Assembly (NCBI GenBank): GCA_947568835.1
Contig: OX387608.1
Span: forward strand, 5,060,001-5,124,000
Length of the DNA: 64,000 nt
DNA from: Protonemura montana
Lineage: Eukaryota > Arthropoda > Insecta > Plecoptera > Nemouridae
Direction of reading: 5' to 3'
Every line of letters begins with the position of its first letter. Position 1 is the stretch's first letter. The position numbers and the translations under genes were made by a program. Below, in pieces: positions 61,101-64,000 of this stretch. The notes under the pieces were generated by a model that did no database searches, was not told the origin of the DNA, and saw nothing but the letters and a program-made list of their open reading frames with translations.

Positions 61101-63814
61101 GAAAAACGCGTTTTAGAGATTCGTTAAAAAATGACAATATTTAAGATAGGCTTTTGTCCTGAACATCTTGCCTTTGCTGTATCAAAATTGGGAAGGCAGT
61201 GAATAGTCAAGACATTTTTGAGCTTCAGTTGTTTCTTCCTTCATAGCACAACGTTCTGCTAAAAAAAATTGATGAGTATGTCATATATGTAAATATATAT
61301 TTGCATATATGTAAGAAATTTTCCTCACATCTATTTCTATAGTTCGCAGTAAAGTGGTTTGCGGTATAAATTGCGGTTTCCTAGGCAGTTTAAATCCACA
61401 ATTGCCGTGATTTAGAGAAACCAAGTGAAATCAAAGATATAGGTACTTACCCTTCTTACGATATTTACAAAATAAACGACCAGCAAGTTGATGCTCTGTC
61501 CGCAATTAGTTTAAACAAATTATCCTCTCAAATAATTACTCTTCAATCTACGTTTCTGTGCCATCCTCGATGCCAATGCTAAGAACATAATTGCAGTAGC
61601 CGTTAGTTATCATAAAAAGGATTACACCTAGCTTCGTGGTTGACACAAATTTGATAAGCTACCTCCATTTATGGTCATTTATAAAAAAAAAAATACAAAA
61701 AAAAAACTAGTTATAAGTACTTCTACGTGCATTCTAGACAAACAGCAGAATAGCCGCGAGTCAATTTGAACTTTCATCTAATTTCACGAATTGGAACAAT
61801 AAATCTGCTATCACTATTACAACTTTGATTGACATTTGGCCAGTAATTTGCAGCGGCCATTTGCAGCTCTAAATCGGTCTCGATTTGAATTTCAAGTGCA
61901 CACTGGCCGTTACTCAAAACAGTTGAATGTAAACTGCTCGCATTTGACCGGCGGCAGACGTGTGAATTACTAGAGATCATTTGTCAGGAAAGATCGTCCG
62001 TGTCCGTGTGTGGTCATCAGAGTAATCCTCCACGTCACGACACGTGCATTGATCGCTCGAAAACTAAACTCTTTCGCTTAAAGAGAGACGGCAAAAAGCC
62101 ACGTCAAATTAATGTTGTCTTTTGCTCTTTTAAAACTGTAAGCAGCTCTCGTATTCCTATGACTAGCCAAACAATTCGCTATTATATTTCCTTACGAGGA
62201 TAGTCCAGTTCAATATCAGGGAGTTTTAGGTTCCTCATTGTCTCATTTTTTGGTTCTTTTGAGCGTTCCATTAGTGTGGTTTTCAAGAATTTGATTCTTA
62301 ATACCAAATAAGGCGTAGCTCGGGTGTATTTAAAGTTAACAGACAGGAGGGAGTGTGCGAAAGTTGGGGCAAAAATCAGACGATTGGCACATGTCAGATG
62401 ACCCCATCAAGGTCTGTATGAAGACCGCGGATCAGTGAACTTTACCGAAATTCTCACCGCTTTTTTTTTTAAGACAGAGAATCACCAACATTCCCCAACT
62501 TAATGTCTACTGGAAGTTGTCCCTTCAAGGTTTTGTTCACCATTGTTACACTGCGCATCCCTGCGCATCCTGGATCCAATGACAGCTCTGACAGCTCGCT
62601 ATTATTTCTAAACACCCTGTTACCTTGGGCAGGATCCTCAAAGCAGAGTTCACACTTAAACTCCCATAAATTTGGGAGTAAAGTTTTTATCATCATGGTA
62701 ACAACTCCTCAAAATCTGGAAACGCTGCGATTGACTGATCAATTTTGAACTCTGAGGTTAAATACTCTACTTTGAGGATGTTGCTCTTGGGTGCTTTGAC
62801 ACCTAAGACAGCTCTCAAGCTCTCTAGCATTTCTGGGCACCTTCATAGGTACTGTGACAGCTCTAACAGCTGTCTGGGCACCGTCACGTGTACACTGACA
62901 GCTCTGGTACCTCTCTGGGACCCTGCTAGCCATGATACCCTTCAACCGTTACAGCTTTGCCACCCTATTGAAGAGTTTCCTCGTATTGCCACCAGGTGCC
63001 CGTGCAGCGCGTGACGAAATACCCGCTGCTGCTGGCGCGACTGCACAAGGTAACGCCTGCGCATCATGCTGCCCAGAGGGAGCTGCTCAAGCAGGCGCAG
63101 CACAAGATCGAGCTGCACCTAGAGCATATGAACTCGGTGAGTAATGCGTTGCTGCATAAGAGGTTGGGCAGCCAAAGCTCGGGTGATATGTAAAGGAACT
63201 TATTTGGTGGTCAACAATAGTTGGGTTAATTAGATGCGACAGAGCCTTGTTTGAAGTACGCTAGGTGGGCGCAGGTTGAAGATGAAATTAATTTTTAAGG
63301 ATACCTTGGTTTCTTCGTTTAAAGATAGAAAAAAAGTTGACAAAAATATGAGGTTCAAAATAGAAAAATGATGTTCTTACCACGGCCGACTCTGAAAAGT
63401 GAAAATAAACGTTTTTCTCGCATATTTTCCTCTCAATTCATGAGTTAAAATTAATTTTTCATAAGTTGTTTGGAAGACGCGTACGAAGCTTACTTAAAGA
63501 AAATTAAGATATTTTGACACCTTCGAAAAAGAGCAGGGAAATCTGTATTGTAGACTCTCATTATGGAAAAAGGAGACGATTTGCAGAAAAAGGCTATTTG
63601 AAGGGGAAACATTGGGGAAAGCATCTTTTGGTTTGTGTTGCTACCAGTGAAATTATGGCTAATGTGAAGTTTTCTTGAAAATTGACCCTTGTTTTCTCTC
63701 CCAATGCAGGTGGCCAAGGATTTTAGCTCGACCAAGCTGTGGCGAAGAATATCCATCGCGAATGGACGCCGCTCGAGCAGCGAGATCGACATGATTAACA
63801 TCAAACTGCGAAAG
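28038..63814 (+). CDS. RhoGEF (Dbl family) gene, six coding exons, 3' partial
   Basis: The model joins 28038-28148, 40134-41961, 53568-55972, 60191-60313, 62996-63136 and 63710-63814. Every junction has GT/AG borders and compatible phases (0,1,0,0,0), giving 1571 codons without a stop. The protein has a long low-complexity N-terminal region: Gln-rich near residue 70, a Cys pair set at 158/160/180/183, Ser/Arg-rich and acidic parts. It then has proline-rich stretches, a second Cys set (1313/1316/1336/1339) and a DH domain from about residue 1345. DH domains catalyse GDP/GTP exchange on Rho-family GTPases and control actin. Conserved parts seen are TITEIVETEEKYGGDL (CR1) and PVQRVTKYPLLLARL (CR3). 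A PH domain normally follows and should lie downstream of this window. Intron 1 contains a complete XKR gene on the same strand. The exact orthologue was not identified. Confidence 0.9.
28345..28440 (+). repeat. short dispersed element M3
   Basis: It shares ATCACCATGGTAACTACTAC, AAAATCTGGAAACACAG and GTGATTGGCTGA with 62642-62755 (same strand) and 42245-42370 (opposite strand). Length is about 100-125 bp and there is no ORF. In the 62642 copy CAGAGTTCA and TGAACTCTG bound the element, suggesting terminal inverted repeats. Confidence 0.55.
29243..29580 (+). repeat. 5S SINE with a duplicated head
   Basis: Two 5S heads lie in tandem: GCCGAAGTTAAGCAACACTT... and ATCACCGAAGTTAAGCAACA.... They are separated by GAACGGTTTGGCGTGTTGGA and followed by a diverged body with CTTTCTTCGAAAGGGACGGT, TACCGGCACCGGGGTACTC and CATCATCATCCACTCATTC. 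This looks like the first step towards the 92-bp head array at 35824-36463. Confidence 0.8.
29581..30422. other. intronic DNA upstream of XKR, presumed promoter and 5' UTR
   Basis: This lies between the SINE and the XKR start codon. Sequence complexity rises from about 30230 and the last 180 bp are probably 5' UTR. No TATA box at a sensible distance was convincing. Confidence 0.35.
30423..30819 (+). CDS. XKR exon 1 (N-terminal cytosolic region)
   Basis: The start ATG has a good context (GTCAAAATGG, A at -3). It encodes a charged, disordered-looking stretch with acidic runs (FPDFDDDLHDDGDVS) and basic KRKRR, ending TTMLFG at donor TTTG|GTAAGA, phase 1. The junction completes a Gly codon and leads into YPYKDMIG of exon 2. 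Confidence 0.85.
30423..33783 (+). CDS. XK-related (XKR) multipass membrane protein, nested gene
   Basis: The model joins 30423-30819, 31321-31492, 31922-32201, 32671-32947 and 33308-33783, about 533 residues, close to the usual size of larger XKR proteins. The N-terminal ~130 residues are hydrophilic, acidic and Ser-rich, and probably cytosolic. Transmembrane helices then follow, including GLWAASTFLLLLLCIIYLVY and VTFLDTFHLATYWLENSLQ. Exon 5 carries the family's C-terminal core: QTLKFLWLTSLMISRMIAF, then a long hydrophobic helix, then a DIVSGPKENW loop and further helices. XKR family members include caspase-activated phospholipid scramblases, and the plasma-membrane role here is inferred from that. 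The gene sits entirely inside RhoGEF intron 1. Exons 1, 2 and 5 are firm. The exon 3 to 4 junction is uncertain because the expected conserved block between them is poorly matched. Confidence 0.8.
31063..31184 (-). repeat. interstitial telomere-type array (TTAGG)n, about 24 units
   Basis: The plus strand shows nearly uninterrupted CCTAA pentamers with a few variants (CCTAATCTAA, CCTAACCCAA, CCTTACCTTA). TTAGG is the ancestral arthropod and insect telomere repeat, so this supports the arthropod assignment. It lies in intron 1 of the XKR gene, not at a chromosome end. Array edges show mutated units, consistent with an old insertion or slippage growth. Confidence 0.9.
31321..31492 (+). CDS. XKR exon 2 (first two transmembrane helices)
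   Basis: The acceptor ATCGTATTTCAG ends at 31320. The exon encodes YPYKDMIGVFVHVGLWAAS, a long hydrophobic helix and a second helix with ASILIIINHLVTITYR. The donor ACAG|GTATTT leaves phase 2, which fits exon 3. Confidence 0.85.
31567..31700. repeat. tRNA-derived fold-back element T1, in XKR intron 2
   Basis: Left arm GGAAGCTAGACTGG and right arm CCAGTCTAGCTCCCC are inverted complements. The inner tRNA-like T-arms CCGGGTTACGAACC and GAGTTCGTATCC are also inverted. The flank shares GCTTGCTGGTTTCAACTCC with the element at 4316-4584, reversed. The A box half is lost, so this is almost a pure palindrome of T-arm ends. Confidence 0.75.
31922..32201 (+). CDS. XKR exon 3
   Basis: The acceptor CTATCTACCCAG ends at 31921, and the phase-2 join gives R-YRRAKREIRHDPVVCSKRR. 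Next comes a helix including CRVVTFLDTFHLATYW, a recognisable XKR segment, then RKVYEVTARRLRSDTSF. The donor is placed at CTCAAG|GTGGGG (phase 0). The last ~30 residues match the family weakly, so the true donor could be earlier. Confidence 0.65.
32671..32947 (+). CDS. XKR exon 4 (boundaries uncertain)
   Basis: Only one frame is open through this stretch. It encodes KVSCLLAAACHCWQVVFLLA and LTIFVMTIFICMAVSW, hydrophobic segments that could correspond to the family's FLEAAPQ helix and the helix after it. An acceptor at GCGGCCAG (phase 0) and a donor at TTGC|GTGAGG (phase 1) fit exons 3 and 5. Both sites are chosen mainly by phase, and other acceptors (after 32638, 32695) are possible. Confidence 0.4.
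33308..33783 (+). CDS. XKR exon 5 (C-terminal core)
   Basis: The acceptor is TTCACCACACAG (ending 33307). It encodes the hallmark C-terminal XKR region: LKFLWLTSLMISRMIAF, EVAFIYWLICLIMVLI, a HMFFYIDIVSGPKENW loop, GLMFIFGFFTNLILMYSA, and a last helix in NPIWWMLTFHCIGGLNL. A basic tail ending VVFTVSQ runs to TGA. This is the strongest evidence for the family. Confidence 0.85.
33988..33993 (+). terminator. XKR polyadenylation signal AATAAA
   Basis: AATAAA lies 205 bp after the XKR stop codon, within GGTGGCAAATAAAGATGG, followed by a GT-rich tract (AACGTTTACTTGGTC). It fits a short 3' UTR that ends well within the RhoGEF intron. Confidence 0.6.
33994..35087. other. intronic DNA, nothing recognised
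   Basis: RhoGEF intron 1 downstream of the nested gene. No exon, RNA gene or repeat could be supported. Confidence 0.5.
35088..35207. repeat. short inverted-repeat element
   Basis: The arms ACTACTAACGGCCAGTTTAA and TTAAACTGACTTTTAGTAAT are imperfect inverted complements around a 70-bp middle without an ORF. It is about 120 bp in total and MITE-like. No second copy was found in the window. Confidence 0.45.
35824..36463 (+). repeat. tandem array of 5S SINE heads, 7 x 92 bp with 277-bp higher-order repeat
   Basis: Units start with GAACGGTTTGGCGTGTTGG or GAACAGTTTGGCG at 35824, 35916, 36008, 36100, 36193 (variant TAGCGG), 36285 and 36377. Each holds only the 5S-like head (CACCGGTCCTCGTGAGATCA, GAAGTTAAGCAACACT, TATTGGATG.GTGACC) and no SINE body. 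Units 2-3-4 repeat almost exactly as units 5-6-7, giving a 277-bp three-unit period. Confidence 0.9.
36820..37075. repeat. decayed tRNA-derived element (T1-like) with simple repeats
   Basis: The left part (AACCAGCAAGAGTTTGAAGA, GGAAGCGAATCTGG, GATTCGGGTTGCGAATAGG) parallels the left arm of T1 at 4335-4415. Further right, AAAGGTCGCAGGTTCGATTT is a good B box. Between them are duplicated GCAGGCAAGGATA units and TTATCACTA microsatellite-like sequence. Confidence 0.5.
37160..37385 (+). repeat. tRNA-derived element, family T2, plus orientation
   Basis: The tRNA-like head GCGTCCAAGTAGCTCAATGG, GTTAGAGCAACAC and GATCGGGGTTCGAGTCCCCC has good A and B boxes, but its anticodon arm does not pair properly. 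The upstream flank TCATTCTCATCAAATGCACT matches (reversed) the block next to the 51085 copy. Downstream comes TTTTGAGAGGGTAGTGTGTT then AATAATAAAATAC, the T2 tail, cut short. Confidence 0.7.
37640..38090 (-). repeat. 5S SINE, minus strand, nearly complete
   Basis: Read on the minus strand it has the 5S head (ATCACCGAAGTTAAGCAACA, CACTGCGCTGAGTCAGGTAT), box C with GATGGGTGATC, and body markers CTTTCGGAAGGGACGTTCAG and TTCGACAGGAGTAGGCTACG. The 3' end is CAGTGCGTCGTTAAACACCA. Length is about 430 bp. Relatively low divergence suggests a younger copy. Confidence 0.85.
38091..40133. other. intronic DNA, nothing recognised
   Basis: Last part of RhoGEF intron 1, AT-rich. It ends at the acceptor ATTACTTCCTTGCAG (40133). 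No other exon was supported. Confidence 0.5.
40134..41961 (+). CDS. RhoGEF coding exon 2 (residues 38-646)
   Basis: 1828 bp, phase 0 in and phase 1 out (donor CTCCTG|GTAAGT). Features in order: basic start GPLDNTKPKKSWGERLKL; a Gln tract QQQQLQQQQ near residue 70; a Cys set C158, C160, C180, C183 (CSC...CKKC, possible zinc site); Arg/Gly repeats with TVRMTADTAR-type units; an RS-like RRSPSPPASR patch; acidic DDDELSDDMSDNALEDV; SILKKPSSP near 477; and KQVQF at 557-561, which fits the RVxF protein phosphatase 1 docking pattern. Most of this region looks disordered and regulatory. GC content and CpG density are much higher than in the neighbouring introns. A zinc-binding role and PP1 docking are inferences from motif shape only. 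Confidence 0.9.
41962..45164. other. intronic DNA of RhoGEF intron 2, first part
   Basis: No gene is seen. It includes an M3 element at 42245-42370, a purine-rich stretch around 42520-42740 and an ATT/ATC microsatellite near 44525-44550. Confidence 0.5.
42245..42370 (-). repeat. short dispersed element M3, minus orientation
   Basis: It contains the complements of the shared M3 blocks: TTAGCCAATCACAGACCGTG, GTGACCATGGAGATAAAAAC and TTAAACTTTGC. It matches 28345-28440 and 62642-62755. Confidence 0.5.
45165..45325 (+). repeat. 5S SINE, 3' part only
   Basis: It starts in the body (GAAGCGTAGGCTACTTACCG) and runs through CATCGATTTTCCCATCCTCC, TCATCATCCACTCATTTATT and CAAAACAGTGCGCCGTTTAA. The head is missing, so it is a 5'-truncated insertion. 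Confidence 0.75.
45400..45575. repeat. T2 element in palindromic (snap-back) form
   Basis: The left arm GTATTTTATTATTATGAACA, ACCGTCCCAAAAATTGATGC, CCAAACGGGGA is mirrored by the right arm CCCCGTTTGGGC, TTTGAGACGGTAACGTAGTG, TTCATAGTAATAAAACAC. Each arm is about 65-70 bp and the loop is a dozen bases. The tRNA-like head is gone and both arms are the same T2 tail in opposite orientation. Confidence 0.8.
45576..46054. other. intronic DNA, nothing recognised
   Basis: Holds a poly-A run near 45720. A 77-codon minus-strand ORF here has no recognisable domain. Confidence 0.4.
46055..46815 (+). repeat. minisatellite, about 54-bp unit, 14 units
   Basis: The unit reads ACAGTCTAGCCCGTGAGAGA, AGATACCAGCACAAGGACTG, then TCCCCTGCATTGCT (53-54 bp). 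Two variants occur, one with GATGCTAGC and one with GATACCAGC. Their order along the array is A B A A B A B A B B B B B B. Homogeneity is high at the right end, suggesting recent unequal exchange or slippage there. A reading frame runs through a few units on each strand by chance, as unit length is often a multiple of three. Confidence 0.9.
46816..47958. other. intronic DNA, nothing firm recognised
   Basis: A short block at 46951-46990 resembles one at 2515-2560. The ORF at 47240-47581 has no recognisable domain and is AT-rich like its surroundings. Confidence 0.4.
47959..48229. repeat. inverted-repeat element M2 with nested T2 fragment
   Basis: The 36-bp arms TTTTCAGTGGTATTTTAAAT... and ...TTCTTAACGTGCCACTGAAA are inverted complements with few mismatches. 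Inside, 48052-48185 is a T2 fragment (CTATGCGCGGGGTATTTTAT through CCTAATAATAAAATT) that is itself a fold-back. The T2 element therefore appears to have inserted into M2. Confidence 0.75.
48230..49974. other. intronic DNA, nothing recognised
   Basis: RhoGEF intron 2, AT-rich. No exon, RNA gene or clear repeat is seen. Confidence 0.5.
49975..50110 (-). repeat. tRNA-derived element, family T2, decayed
   Basis: The complement of the tRNA-like head is recognisable: GGGGTTTAGAACCCCGATCT, CCACTTGTTGTGGCGG and TTACTATTTGAGCTTAG. It is followed by CATTTTGAGAGGATTTTTGT as in the other T2 copies. The B box is damaged. Confidence 0.6.
50111..51084. other. intronic DNA, nothing recognised
   Basis: The 104-codon ORF at 50111-50425 shows no domain. 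Its 3' part is only somewhat GC-richer. No splice-supported exon is seen. Confidence 0.4.
51085..51245 (-). repeat. tRNA-derived element, family T2, best-preserved head
   Basis: On the minus strand it reads CCCAAATAGCTCAATTGGTT (A box), AGAGCAACACC, CACGACAGGTGG and ATCGGGGTTAGAGTCCCCGT (T-arm), then TTTGGAC, which pairs with the 5' side of the acceptor stem. The anticodon loop CACGACA has A, not U, at position 33, so it cannot be a normal tRNA. The T2 tail CGCGCATTGCAAGCGC follows. Confidence 0.7.
51246..53567. other. intronic DNA, nothing recognised
   Basis: End of RhoGEF intron 2. It finishes at the acceptor TTTGCTGTCCACAG (53567). No other coding exon was supported. Confidence 0.5.
53568..55972 (+). 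CDS. RhoGEF coding exon 3 (residues 647-1448, start of DH domain)
   Basis: The phase-1 junction completes an Asp codon: LLTP-D-VVEMTSRDPN. In order it encodes: a Ser/Arg-rich start (VTLRRSLSDRQM); a proline run KEPPPPPPLPP near residue 735 (SH3, EVH1 or profilin type ligand); a long polar region; two closely spaced tyrosine motifs YESI (Y1153) and YEEI (Y1161) in NIYESIKDPIYEEIG, the second a classic SH2 ligand shape; a second proline stretch TPPPLPLSPPPS; a Cys2-Cys2 set C1313, C1316, C1336, C1339; and from about 1345 the DH domain (CR1 DTITEIVETEEKYGGDLR, then EEFYRPM and LFLEAAPMLHAFESYC). Donor is CGACAG|GTATGG, phase 0. GC-rich with heavy CpG. Confidence 0.92.
55973..56866. other. intronic DNA, nothing recognised
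   Basis: First part of RhoGEF intron 3. Nothing else was recognised up to the short retroelement at 56867. Confidence 0.4.
56867..57087 (-). repeat. 221-bp non-autonomous element with 14-bp flanking direct repeat
   Basis: ATCTCACACGTCCA stands at 56853-56866 and again at 57088-57101, a 14-bp target-site duplication flanking the segment. Inside, 37-bp arms at 56915-56951 and 57051-57087 are perfect inverted complements (TTTTTAGAAAAACTATTTGA...). Between them, on the minus strand, are CTGAAGA (57003-57009), a GTAAC/GUUGC stem, then GAAAC and GTCGGG, a hammerhead-like core. A duplication this long is typical of LINE- or Penelope-type target-primed insertion, not of cut-and-paste transposons. 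Perfect arms indicate a young insertion or gene conversion. Confidence 0.75.
57088..57494. other. intronic DNA with unassigned minus-strand ORF
   Basis: A 127-codon minus-strand ORF (57081-57464) contains KCPIVVPCKMSQEQEM and VGHRESKGPDIRRIV. It is open for longer than most in the window, but I recognise no family. It could be a fragment of an older mobile element that the 221-bp element entered. Confidence 0.3.
57495..57800 (+). repeat. dispersed repeat, copy B
   Basis: Same-orientation relative of 1196-1510. It shares TATGGCGCTTGCG, ATATCGATAC, ATCAATCGTT, GTTAGCATTA, CCAGTCTCAAATACGA, ACGACGGTAATTC and TTTTTCGCGAAG. Both copies carry independent indels. Confidence 0.6.
57801..59737. other. 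intronic DNA with a CpG-rich patch
   Basis: 57980-58280 is notably richer in CpG (TTTCGCGTCGCGCGTTC, TTGCGTCGCGCACCTCC) than the surrounding intron. It could be an internal promoter for a short DH-containing isoform or a decayed repeat. No splice donor and start codon pair was convincing. The rest is AT-rich and featureless. Confidence 0.3.
59738..60120 (+). repeat. 5S SINE, full-length, best reference copy
   Basis: Head GGTCACCGAAGTTAAGCAAC, CACTGCGCTGGGTCAGGTAT, TGGATGGGTGACCATCA. Body GACCAGTTCTGTTCGAGAGA, TTAGTACAGTAACTTTACTC, CCGTCTTTCGGAAGGGACGT, TTCAACAGGAGTAGGCTATA, CTAAGCTAGGTTAGGTTCAT. 3' part TCACCCACTCATTCACCGAC, GCCATTAAACCAGTACCACA. It ends only about 70 bp before RhoGEF exon 4. 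Because it is not internally amplified it is the reference for the arrays. Confidence 0.85.
60191..60313 (+). CDS. RhoGEF coding exon 4 (residues 1449-1489, DH domain middle)
   Basis: The acceptor is a long T run ending TTTTTTTTAG. It encodes GGASLLLANLEKEKELLRIF and ends NLNSFLM at donor GATG|GTAAGC, phase 0 both sides. In DH domains the pattern 'LxSFLxxPVQRVTKYPLLL' crosses this point, and exon 5 continues it exactly. Confidence 0.92.
60314..62559. other. intronic DNA of RhoGEF intron 4
   Basis: It contains an open frame at 60515-60820 (IIFGLITLVFGLTTEF..., GQVLGIQPPTVPDPERPLGG) that is GC-richer than its surroundings. I could not link it to a family or to the RhoGEF frame. There are AT microsatellites near 61290. 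No other feature was found. Confidence 0.4.
62560..62935 (+). repeat. degenerate GACAGCTCT-type repeats
   Basis: Irregularly spaced GACAGCTCTGACAGCTC, GACAGCTCTAACAGCTG, TGACAGCTCTGGTACC and TTCTGGGCACC/GTCTGGGCACC copies suggest a decayed local repeat. It overlaps the M3 copy and has no constant period. Confidence 0.45.
62642..62755 (+). repeat. short dispersed element M3, third copy
   Basis: Bounded by CAGAGTTCA and TGAACTCTG, inverted complements. It shares ATCATCATGGTAACAACTCC, CAAAATCTGGAAACGCTG and GATTGACTGATCAA with 28345-28440. It has no ORF. Confidence 0.55.
62996..63136 (+). CDS. RhoGEF coding exon 5 (residues 1490-1536, DH CR3)
   Basis: The acceptor GTATTGCCACCAG ends at 62995. 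It encodes VPVQRVTKYPLLLARLHKVT, the conserved CR3 helix of DH domains, followed by HHAAQRELLKQAQHKIELHL and EHMNS, with donor TCG|GTGAGT. Phase 0 both sides. CR3 makes much of the GTPase contact, and its key residues (QR, KYPLLL) are intact. Confidence 0.95.
63137..63709. other. RhoGEF intron 5
   Basis: 573 bp, AT-rich, GT...AG borders (GTGAGT / TCCCAATGCAG). Nothing else was recognised. Confidence 0.7.
63710..63814 (+). CDS. RhoGEF coding exon 6 (residues 1537-1571, end of DH / linker to PH)
   Basis: It encodes VAKDFSSTKLWRRISIANGR and SSSEIDMINIKLRK with donor GAAAG|GTATTT, phase 0. The LWRRIS and INIKLRK pattern fits the DH C-terminal helix and the linker to a PH domain, expected downstream of the window. 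Confidence 0.85.
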
Positions 63815-64000
63815 GTATTTCAATTGCCGACGATACAATGGAGAGACTCACTAACTGGCATGCTACTGCAGGGAAAAAACAATCTGCAATATCAGCATGT
63901 TATGGGTTTTCTTATATTAAAATTGACTTGTAAAGCGACGATTTGCTCCAAAATTCGTCATATGGCACTATTCATTTTCATTCGATTGTCCAATCTTAGT

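Overview
This window is eukaryotic, almost certainly from an arthropod and probably an insect. It is AT-rich, has long introns with GT/AG borders, and carries a run of the arthropod telomere motif (CCTAA/TTAGG). Its non-coding DNA is full of small non-autonomous repeats. All identifications are by eye, without database searches. Two protein genes can be supported, both on the + strand. The first is a large Rho guanine-nucleotide exchange factor (RhoGEF, Dbl family). Six coding exons lie between 28038 and 63814. Their splice phases all agree (1571 codons), and the DH domain is spread over exons 3 to 6. The 5' non-coding exons are not found, and the 3' part, presumably including a PH domain, lies beyond the window. 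The second is an XK-related (XKR) membrane protein, probably a phospholipid-scramblase-type protein, at 30423-33783. It lies complete inside the first coding intron of the RhoGEF gene, in the same orientation. Layout: 1-27969 has no supported coding gene and holds repeats, presumably upstream intron or intergenic DNA. 27970-28148 is the first RhoGEF coding exon with an overlapping upstream ORF. 28149-40133 is a 12-kb intron holding the XKR gene, an interstitial telomere-type array, and 5S- and tRNA-derived repeats. 40134-41961 is RhoGEF exon 2. 41962-53567 is an 11.6-kb intron with a 54-bp minisatellite and more repeats. 53568-55972 is exon 3. 55973-63814 holds three small DH-domain exons separated by repeat-bearing introns. 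The repeats are the most unusual content. There is a family of 5S-rRNA-headed SINEs (about nine loci), two of which have expanded into tandem arrays in different ways: 7 x 91 bp joined at an internal short repeat, and 7 x 92 bp of heads alone with a 277-bp three-unit repeat. There are also two tRNA-like families whose copies have become fold-back palindromes, several short inverted-repeat elements, and a 221-bp element with 37-bp perfect inverted repeats, a 14-bp flanking direct repeat and a hammerhead-like core.
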